Position numbers and translations under genes: made by a program | Shown here: piece after piece, positions 27,161-32,365 of the stretch | Numbering within the stretch: position 1 is the stretch's first letter | Layout of the letters: the number at the start of each line of letters is the position of its first letter | DNA from: an uncultured Bacteroidales bacterium | GTDB taxonomy: Bacteria; Bacteroidota; Bacteroidia; Bacteroidales; Bacteroidaceae | NCBI GenBank assembly: GCA_902775385.1 | Contig: CACYMI010000021.1 | Location: forward strand, 1 to 32,365 | DNA length: 32,365 nt | Direction of reading: 5' to 3' | The notes under the pieces: generated by a model | What the model saw: only the letters and a program-made list of their open reading frames with translations | Databases searched by the model: none | What the model was told of the DNA's origin: nothing

Positions 27161-27192
27161 TAGGTTAGTAGGTTGGTAGGTTAATAGGTAAT
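27161..27192 (+). repeat. Octamer tandem repeat abutting the fucosidase start codon
   Basis: Four 8-nt units, TAGGTTAG, TAGGTTGG, TAGGTTAA and TAGGTAAT, fill the spacer between the nucleotidyltransferase stop and the fucosidase ATG (27191), the last unit running into the start codon. Confidence 0.85.
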
Positions 27193-28495
27193 GAGAGGAA
27201 TAATTCTGCTTCTTTTACTTACAGTAGCAGGGACCACCGTAGCACAGGAAACGGTGGTTCCTGATGCTAATACTGTACGCATACGGAATGAGTTTCAGGA
27301 CCGTAAGTTCGGTATCTTCATCCATTGGGGCATCTACTCCATGATGGGTGATGGAGAATGGGTGATGTGGTTCAAGCGAATCAACAAGCAGGAATATCCG
27401 AGACTGGCTGGCGGCTTCTACCCATCTAAGTTCGATGCCAACGAATGGACCAAGATCTTCAAGGAGGCAGGAGCACAGTACATTACCTTCACATCGAGAC
27501 ACCACGATGGCTTCTCGATGTGGAACACCCAAGCCAGCGACTACAACATCGTTAAGGCAACACCCTTTGGAAGAGATGTGATAAAGGAACTCTCGGAAGC
27601 CTGCGCCAAGCAGCAGCTGAAGCTTCATTTTTATTACAGTCACATGGACTGGATAAGGGATGACTATCCCTTGGGATCTACCAGCAAGGAGCTGCCACAC
27701 GATGAGAGCACCACAAACTGGGCAAGCTATTTCCAGTTCATGAACGACCAACTGACAGAGCTTCTGACAAACTACGGTCCTATTGGCGCCATCTGGTTTG
27801 ATGGCATGTGGGATCATGCCGTAGGAACAGGATTCGACTGGCAACTTCCCGAGCAGTATGCACTCATCAAGAAGCTGCAGCCTAACTGCATGATTGGCAA
27901 TAACCATCACGGGAGTCCTATTGACAAAGAAGACTTCCAGCTCTTTGAGCAAGATTTGCCCGGTCAGAACACAGCAGGTTTCTCGGGTAACCAGAAGGTC
28001 AGTCAGGCCCTGCCTCTGGAGAGCTGCATCACCATGAACAACACATGGGGATACAGCATCACCGACAAGAACTACAAGAGTGCCGAGGACCTGATAAGAA
28101 AGCTGGTCACAGCTGCCGGTCTGAATGCCAACTTCCTGCTTAATGTAGGTCCGCGCCCCGATGGCACCCTGCCTACCCAAGCTGTGGAAAGACTTAAGAA
28201 GATTGGGGAGTTTATGAAGGTATATGGAGAGAGCATCTACAAGACACGGGGAGGATGCATACCCCCGCAAAGCTGGGGTGTAACAACTCAGAGAGGCAAC
28301 ACCCTATACCTACATATCCTGAACAAGACAGAGGAGCCCATTGTTCTGCCTGTCGACATAAAGATACGTAAGATTGTCACCTTTGAGAAGAACGAGAAGG
28401 TTACGTTCAAGAAGGAAAAGGACGGCTATCATCTGACTGTTCCCGAGAGAGGTGAGTGTATCGACCAAGTTCTGGTAGCAGAGCTGAAGCAGTAA
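27191..28495 (+). CDS. Secreted GH29 alpha-L-fucosidase
   Basis: 434 residues with a signal peptide (hydrophobic 4-18, cleavage near VAQ-E). GH29 enzymes remove alpha-L-fucose from glycans with retention of configuration. Motifs: RKFGIFIHWGIYSM (38-51), FTSRHHDGFSMW (100-111) with paired His104/105, and the nucleophile Asp204 in IWFDGMWDH (201-209). LLNVGPRPDGTL (316-327) is the usual C-terminal barrel mark. The acid/base Glu is not certain; Glu253 (FEQD) and Glu278 (LESC) are candidates. No SusC/SusD pair, sulfatase or other glycosidase lies nearby, so it is not in a recognisable polysaccharide utilisation locus. Codon choice looks less C-rich than in the tamB-tamL and nucleotidyltransferase genes upstream. 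Confidence 0.93.
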   Translation: MRGIILLLLLTVAGTTVAQETVVPDANTVRIRNEFQDRKFGIFIHWGIYSMMGDGEWVMWFKRINKQEYPRLAGGFYPSKFDANEWTKIFKEAGAQYITFTSRHHDGFSMWNTQASDYNIVKATPFGRDVIKELSEACAKQQLKLHFYYSHMDWIRDDYPLGSTSKELPHDESTTNWASYFQFMNDQLTELLTNYGPIGAIWFDGMWDHAVGTGFDWQLPEQYALIKKLQPNCMIGNNHHGSPIDKEDFQLFEQDLPGQNTAGFSGNQKVSQALPLESCITMNNTWGYSITDKNYKSAEDLIRKLVTAAGLNANFLLNVGPRPDGTLPTQAVERLKKIGEFMKVYGESIYKTRGGCIPPQSWGVTTQRGNTLYLHILNKTEEPIVLPVDIKIRKIVTFEKNEKVTFKKEKDGYHLTVPERGECIDQVLVAELKQ

Positions 28496-28498
28496 CAA

Positions 28499-29539
28499 TC
28501 AGTGGTTACGCAAACGACGTAACATCTCTTTATTGATAGAACGGATTCGTTCCTGTCGCCTGCTGATGTCCTCGCGGATGACGTTCAGCTCGGCATTCAT
28601 ATTGTTATAGAAGTCGGTGAAGGCGCGGATGAGGGGCGGCATATACGGCTGCTCGTTGGTGTTTACAACCATGCGGATGCCTTTGGGCTCCAGGCTTACG
28701 CTGATGTCCGTGCCCTCCTCCTTGGGATCGCCGTCAAAGTGTATGACGCCGGGCTGGGAGCGGTGGATACGCAGGCTCTTGCAGCGGAAGGTGCGGATGC
28801 GGCTATTCTGGTCGATGGTCTTGTTAAAGAGCTGGATGGCTATCTGCGGGGCCTCGAGCATGGTGAAGGGTTCCATGATGGTGACGTCCATCAGTCCGTC
28901 TGACATGCTGGCGCGGGGGGCTATATATACATTATTACCATACTGGCTGGCGTTGGCGCAGGCGATGAGGAAGGCTTTGTAGTGCTGCTTCTCGCCGTCA
29001 ATCTCTATCTCGTAGGTGTCGGGCTTGTAGCGGAGTCCCTCGCGCAGGGTGTTCTCGATATAGGTGAGCAGTCCGCGCCGCTCACTCTTGGCAAACATGC
29101 TGCTGACGAAGGCGTCAAAGCCTATGCCGCAGGTGCAGAAGAAGGGGGTGTCATTGATCATGCCGTAGTCCAGGGCCTCGATGGAACAGGTGGAGAGTAC
29201 CTGCAGGGCGCCCTCGGGGTTCATGGGGATAAAGAGATGGCGGGCCAGTCCGTTGCCGCTGCCGCAGGGGATGATGCCCAGGGCCGTCTGCGTATGGATA
29301 AGGCAGCGGGCTACCTCGTTGACGGTGCCGTCGCCTCCTACGGCTACTACCACTTGTACGCCTTCGTCCACGGCCTGGCGGGCTATCCGGGCGGCATGCC
29401 CCTTGAATTGGGTGTACATAACCTTTACATCGAAGCGTTCCGCATCCATGTACTCGGGTATCAGCCGGACGATTCTGCTCTTGTCCGTTGTACCGGATAT
29501 GGGGTTCACGATGAACCAGACTGTGACTTTATCTTGCAT
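28499..29539 (-). CDS. Diacylglycerol-kinase-family lipid kinase
   Basis: 346 residues. The DAGK catalytic domain is clear: FIVNPISGT (9-17), VVAVGGDGTVNEVA (64-77) binding ATP, and GIIPCGSGNGLARHL (88-102). IALDY/GFDAF-type motifs follow (ALDYGMINDTPFF, CGIGFDAFVSSMF), and FDGDP near the end as in YegS/DgkB proteins. The last 60 residues form a charged helix. It phosphorylates a lipid hydroxyl; diacylglycerol, sphingoid base and ceramide are all possible in this family. Divergence from serine palmitoyltransferase suggests a sphingolipid substrate. I start at MQDKVTVWF (29539), not the longer frame to 29584, because the promoter box lies between them. Its stop is 3 nt from the fucosidase stop. 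Confidence 0.9.
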   Translation of the reverse strand: MQDKVTVWFIVNPISGTTDKSRIVRLIPEYMDAERFDVKVMYTQFKGHAARIARQAVDEGVQVVVAVGGDGTVNEVARCLIHTQTALGIIPCGSGNGLARHLFIPMNPEGALQVLSTCSIEALDYGMINDTPFFCTCGIGFDAFVSSMFAKSERRGLLTYIENTLREGLRYKPDTYEIEIDGEKQHYKAFLIACANASQYGNNVYIAPRASMSDGLMDVTIMEPFTMLEAPQIAIQLFNKTIDQNSRIRTFRCKSLRIHRSQPGVIHFDGDPKEEGTDISVSLEPKGIRMVVNTNEQPYMPPLIRAFTDFYNNMNAELNVIREDISRRQERIRSINKEMLRRLRNH

Positions 29540-29550
29540 AAATCGGTGCG

Positions 29551-29558
29551 CAAAGTTA
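29551..29558 (-). promoter_or_regulatory. -7 box of the lipid kinase gene
   Basis: TAACTTTG on the minus strand, only 11 nt before the kinase ATG at 29539, so the leader would be just a few bases. It lies inside the longer open frame and therefore decides the start codon. No matching -33 TTTG is seen. Confidence 0.6.
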
Positions 29559-29653
29559 ATAAAAAGTGTGCGAAAGGAAGACATTATGGGGATGAATATA
29601 TATTATTATGCGTTTTTTTCGGTGCACATTATGCGTTTTTGGATAAAATATCG

Positions 29654-29661
29654 TACCTTTG
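29654..29661 (+). promoter_or_regulatory. -7 box of the serine palmitoyltransferase gene
   Basis: TACCTTTG, 46 nt before the ATG at 29708, matches the Bacteroidetes -7 consensus. The -33 half is weak. It faces away from the lipid kinase promoter, within a 168-bp divergent spacer. Confidence 0.6.
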
Positions 29662-29707
29662 CAAAAATTTTCATGAGAGGGTAAGCCCTCAAAACACTAA
29701 AATCAAG

Positions 29708-30904
29708 ATGGGATTATTACAAGAAAAACTTTCCAAGCACCCCTTTTATGCTCTTTCAAAGGAGATAAAGGAGAAGGGTATATACCCCTATTTCCGTGAG
29801 ATAGAGGGAAAACAGGGTACAGAAGTGGAAATGGGCGGCAAGCATGTGCTGATGTTCGGTTCTAACGCGTACACGGGCCTGACGGGCGACGAGCGTATCA
29901 TTGAGGCCGGCTGCAAGGCTATGCACAAGTACGGCAGCGGTTGCGCCGGAAGCCGTTTCCTGAACGGTACACTGGATATCCACGTTCAGCTGGAGAAGGA
30001 ACTGGCCGAATACGTAGGCAAGGATGATGCGCTGTGCTTCTCAACGGGCTTTACCGTTAACAGCGGTGTTATCCCCCAGCTGGTAAGTAAGGATGACTAT
30101 ATCATCTGCGACGACAGGGACCATGCCAGTATCGTGGACGGCCGCCGTCTGTCCTTCGCTACCCAGTTGCATTACAAGCACAATGATATGGCCGACCTGG
30201 AGCGTGTGCTGCAGCGTTGCGAGCCTGACAAGGTGAAGCTGATTATTGTGGACGGTGTGTTCTCAATGGAAGGTGACCTGGCCAAGCTGCCCGAGATTGT
30301 GGCGCTGAAGCATAAGTACAATGCCAGCATCATGGTGGACGAGGCTCACGGTCTGGGTGTATTCGGCAAGCAGGGCCGCGGTGTGTGCGACCACTTCGGC
30401 GTGACGGACGACATTGACCTGATTATGGGTACATTCTCCAAGAGTATGGCCTCCATCGGCGGTTTCATTGCTGCTGACCAGATTATCATTGACTCACTGC
30501 GCCATACGGCCAGAACATATATTTTCAGCGCCAGTAACACGCCTGCCGCCACGGCAGCCGCATTGGAGGCGCTGCACATCATTCAGGCTGAGCCCGAAAG
30601 ACTGGCAGCTCTGTGGGATGTTACCAACTATGCGCTGAAGCGTTTCCGCGAGGAGGGCTTTGAGATCGGTGAGACGGAGAGCCCCATCATCCCCCTGTAT
30701 GTAAGGGATACGCGCAAGACTTTCATGGCTGTGGCTATGGCCTTTGAGGAGGGTGTGTTCATCAACCCCGTAATACCCCCCGCCTGCGGTCCGCAGGATA
30801 CGCTGGTACGCTATGCGCTGATGGCTACTCATACACATGAGCAGGTTGACCAGTCAGTAGTGAAGTTGAAGAAGGTATTCAAGGAGCTGGGTGTGCTGAA
30901 ATAA
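29708..30904 (+). CDS. spt: Serine palmitoyltransferase (alpha-oxoamine synthase)
   Basis: 398-residue PLP enzyme that condenses L-serine with palmitoyl-CoA to 3-ketodihydrosphingosine, the first step of sphingolipid synthesis. It is much closer, in my recollection of the sequences, to Bacteroides serine palmitoyltransferase than to 2-amino-3-ketobutyrate CoA ligase: GLLQEKL at the start, YFREIEGKQGTEVEMGGK (28-45), and YGSGCAGSRFLNGTLDIH (75-92). PLP residues: His139 in RDHASIVDG, Asp211 and His214 in VDEAHGLGVFG, and the Schiff-base Lys245 in GTFSKSMASIGGF. The start at 29708 is chosen from the family N-terminus; the frame is open far upstream only because it runs antisense to the kinase gene. 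A terminator follows at 30970. Confidence 0.93.
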   Translation: MGLLQEKLSKHPFYALSKEIKEKGIYPYFREIEGKQGTEVEMGGKHVLMFGSNAYTGLTGDERIIEAGCKAMHKYGSGCAGSRFLNGTLDIHVQLEKELAEYVGKDDALCFSTGFTVNSGVIPQLVSKDDYIICDDRDHASIVDGRRLSFATQLHYKHNDMADLERVLQRCEPDKVKLIIVDGVFSMEGDLAKLPEIVALKHKYNASIMVDEAHGLGVFGKQGRGVCDHFGVTDDIDLIMGTFSKSMASIGGFIAADQIIIDSLRHTARTYIFSASNTPAATAAALEALHIIQAEPERLAALWDVTNYALKRFREEGFEIGETESPIIPLYVRDTRKTFMAVAMAFEEGVFINPVIPPACGPQDTLVRYALMATHTHEQVDQSVVKLKKVFKELGVLK

Positions 30905-30934
30905 GCGGCCTCTCCCCAGCAGCCTCTCCCCTAA

Positions 30935-30956
30935 CCCCTCCCCCGTGAGGGAGGGG
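30935..30956. repeat. GC-rich inverted repeat
   Basis: CCCCTCCC, loop CCGTGA, GGGAGGGG: perfect 8-bp stem, 31 nt after the serine palmitoyltransferase stop and without a T run. It resembles the short palindromic intergenic elements found in many copies in some bacterial genomes. Confidence 0.65.
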
Positions 30957-30969
30957 AATATAAAAATAC

Positions 30970-31004
30970 AAGCATCTGTCCAAAAAGGGCAGGTGCTTTT
31001 TTTT
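30970..31004 (+). terminator. Intrinsic terminator after serine palmitoyltransferase
   Basis: Stem AAGCATCTGTCC (30970-30981) and GGGCAGGTGCTT (30987-30998), 12 bp with two G-T pairs, loop AAAAA, then an eight-T run at 30997-31004. Confidence 0.9.
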
Positions 31005-31022
31005 GCGGGAACCCCCTCCCGA

Positions 31023-31062
31023 CCTCCCCGAGGGGAGGGGTTAGAGGTTAGAGGTTAGAGGT
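31023..31062. repeat. Second GC-rich palindrome joined to a GGTTAGA triplication
   Basis: CCTCCCCGAGGGGAGG (31023-31038) is a perfect palindrome with a 2-nt centre. Three tandem GGTTAGA heptamers (31039-31059) follow at once, then a partial fourth unit. Confidence 0.75.
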
Positions 31063-31130
31063 GGGGCTACTATCCTCTTGCCCCTTGCCCCCTTCAACGC
31101 TCCCCTTTAGGGGGCTCAGGGACTGATAAA

Positions 31131-31182
31131 CTATCAACTGTCAACTGTCAACTATCAACTGTCAACTATCAACTGTCAACTA
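31131..31182. repeat. Heptamer array CTRTCAA, about 7.4 copies
   Basis: Seven consecutive units CTATCAA or CTGTCAA with a partial eighth (CTA), ending 3 nt before the helicase stop codon. The period is exactly 7 and only the third base varies (A or G). Confidence 0.9.
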
Positions 31183-31185
31183 ATA

Positions 31186-32365
31186 TCATTCCGCTAAGGC
31201 GAAGATGGTTTTGATGCCCTTAATCTTCTGTCCCTTGATGCGGGAAAGGAGGGACTTGACGGCACGGCGCTCTACGGCTACGTAGGACCACTGGGGCAGG
31301 ACATCAATGCGTCCTATCTGCTTGCCCTCCAGTCCGCCAATCTTGGTAAGGAAGCCCAGGATGTCCCCACGGCTTATCTTATCCTTCTTGCCCTTACCTA
31401 TATATACGGTGGCCCATAGGGGCTGGGAAGGTACGGGCAGACGCCCGGGCAGATGGAACTCGCCGTCAGTCAGTTCCGCATATTCAGGCAAGGTTTCCTC
31501 GGGGCCTAAGATCAGGAAGGCGTTGCCTACGTTCTCCCAACGGGCGGTACGTCCGTTTCGGTGGATGTAGGATTCCTCATCAATGGGAAGGTGGTAGTGT
31601 ATGATGTTGTCCACATCGGGGACATCCAGTCCGCGTGATGCCAGGTCAGTGCAGATAAAGACGTTGCAGCTGCCGTTCATGAAGCGGTACAGGGCGCGCT
31701 CGCGGTCACGCTGCTCCATGCCGCCGTGAAAGATGTCGGCCATGATTCCCTCTGAGGCCAGATAGCTGCCTATGCGTTCTACGCTTTGGCGGTGGTTGGC
31801 AAAGACCAGGTTCTTTTGGGTGCCTAAGGTGCAGAGCAGTGCTTTCAGGGTAGCGAGTTTGTCCTTCTCGGGAGAGAGGACGCTGCGGATGGTTATACGG
31901 GAGGAGACGGGCTCCTGCTCATCAATATAGGACAGGCGGCAGTAGTCCGGCGTTCCCACGAAGTCCGGGATAGCGGGGCAGTCCGTGGCGGAGAGCAGGA
32001 TGCGCCGGCTGAGGGATGTCAGCTCTGAGAGGATGGCCTGCATGTCCTCCTGGAACCCGAGTTCCAGACTCTTGTCAAACTCGTCAATAACCAGATGGGT
32101 GACGGTTTGCGGTGTTATGTTCTGCTTGCGTATATGGTCCAGGATGCGGCCGGGGGTGGCTACAATCAGGTGGGGCTTGAGCCCTGTAATGCGGCGGTGT
32201 TCGTCCATGGCAGGGCGTCCGCCATAGCAGGCCAATATGCGGGCTTCGGAACAGATGCGCTTGACCACGTCAACGGTCTGTATGGCCAGTTCCCTGGAGG
32301 GGACCAGCACCAGTGCCTGCAGGGTGTCCTGACGGGAGTCCAGTAATTGCAGAAGGGGTAACAGA
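31186..32365 (-). CDS. DEAD-box RNA helicase, DbpA-like (5' part outside window)
   Basis: ATP-dependent RNA helicase; 392 residues visible and the frame stays open to the window end, so the N-terminus with the Q motif and Walker A is missing. Seen in order: motif Ia VLVPSRELAIQ, Ib ATPGRILDHI, motif II as VIDEFDKSLELGF (DEFD instead of DEAD), motif III LLSATDCPAIP, then VFANHRQSVERI, ICTDLASRGLDVPDVDNIIHY and motif VI HRNGRTAR. The C-terminus has a DbpA-type RNA-binding domain (LTKIGGLEGKQIGRIDVLPQWSYVAV), which in DbpA binds 23S rRNA helix 92, suggesting a role in large-subunit assembly. The leucine at 32310 is internal; the real start is upstream. Confidence 0.93.
   Translation of the reverse strand, partial: LLPLLQLLDSRQDTLQALVLVPSRELAIQTVDVVKRICSEARILACYGGRPAMDEHRRITGLKPHLIVATPGRILDHIRKQNITPQTVTHLVIDEFDKSLELGFQEDMQAILSELTSLSRRILLSATDCPAIPDFVGTPDYCRLSYIDEQEPVSSRITIRSVLSPEKDKLATLKALLCTLGTQKNLVFANHRQSVERIGSYLASEGIMADIFHGGMEQRDRERALYRFMNGSCNVFICTDLASRGLDVPDVDNIIHYHLPIDEESYIHRNGRTARWENVGNAFLILGPEETLPEYAELTDGEFHLPGRLPVPSQPLWATVYIGKGKKDKISRGDILGFLTKIGGLEGKQIGRIDVLPQWSYVAVERRAVKSLLSRIKGQKIKGIKTIFALAE

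Noticed and set aside
28982..29707. N-terminal 242-residue extension of the serine palmitoyltransferase frame
   Set aside because: It is antisense to the lipid kinase, crosses both promoters, and the family N-terminus GLLQEKL begins at 29708.
29708..30904. 2-amino-3-ketobutyrate CoA ligase (kbl) identity
   Set aside because: No tdh gene is adjacent and the N-terminal and PLP-region sequence fits Bacteroides serine palmitoyltransferase better, though both belong to one family.
31131..31182. TTGACA units on the minus strand as sigma-70 -35 boxes
   Set aside because: They are part of a period-7 array, Bacteroidetes use a different promoter consensus, and they point out of a gene end.
31131..31182. 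CRISPR array
   Set aside because: The units are 7 nt in direct tandem with no spacers, and no cas gene is near.

Overview
The window looks like a chromosomal segment of a Bacteroidales bacterium, Bacteroides/Prevotella-like. The evidence is the repeated Bacteroidetes-type promoter (TTTG, about 20 nt, TANNTTTG), the absence of obvious Shine-Dalgarno sites, the gene set (a TamL-type lipoprotein Omp85 next to tamB, serine palmitoyltransferase, a DUF4348-like lipoprotein, hisGDCB order) and close resemblance of several proteins to Bacteroides homologues. Genus cannot be settled by eye. Almost all of the DNA is coding; I see no phage, IS element, CRISPR array or plasmid function.

Layout. 1-3914 (+): 3' part of lysA, a glycosyltransferase, a DedA membrane protein and an outer-membrane barrel-like protein. 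3915-6599 (-): a probable three-gene operon of an acidic lipoprotein, murB and a PhnP-like metallo-hydrolase (last two overlap by ATGA). 6716-7735 (+): pheS. 7732-14578 (-): one long probable operon hisG-hisD-hisC-hisB-recR-small membrane protein-glycosyltransferase-acetyltransferase, with a near-consensus promoter before hisG. 14799-16438 (-): rubredoxin and NADP-type glutamate dehydrogenase, separate units. 16684-16759 (-): initiator tRNA-Met with its own promoter and intrinsic terminator. 16942-19038 (+): TetR regulator, FabG-type reductase and RluA-type pseudouridine synthase. 19164-26120 (+): tamB (broken by a frameshift near 20388) and tamL, overlapping by ATGA. 26241-28495 (+): sugar nucleotidyltransferase-like protein and a secreted GH29 alpha-L-fucosidase. 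28499-30904: divergent pair of a lipid-kinase-family gene (-) and serine palmitoyltransferase (+). 30905-31185: non-coding stretch with a terminator, GC-rich inverted repeats and heptamer tandem repeats. 31186-32365 (-): DbpA-like RNA helicase, cut by the window end.

How the genes fit together. Most are housekeeping: lysine and histidine synthesis, cell-wall precursor synthesis (MurB), translation (PheS, tRNA-fMet, RluA, helicase), recombination repair (RecR) and nitrogen assimilation (GdhA). A second theme is the envelope: two glycosyltransferases, DedA, TamB/TamL, an outer-membrane barrel, and sphingolipid synthesis beside a lipid kinase.

The items most worth a second look are the single-base-type frameshift in tamB, the divergent sphingolipid/lipid-kinase pair, two genes whose promoters leave almost no 5' leader (tetR and the lipid kinase), and short tandem repeats at gene junctions. 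I did not find a clearly new multi-gene system.
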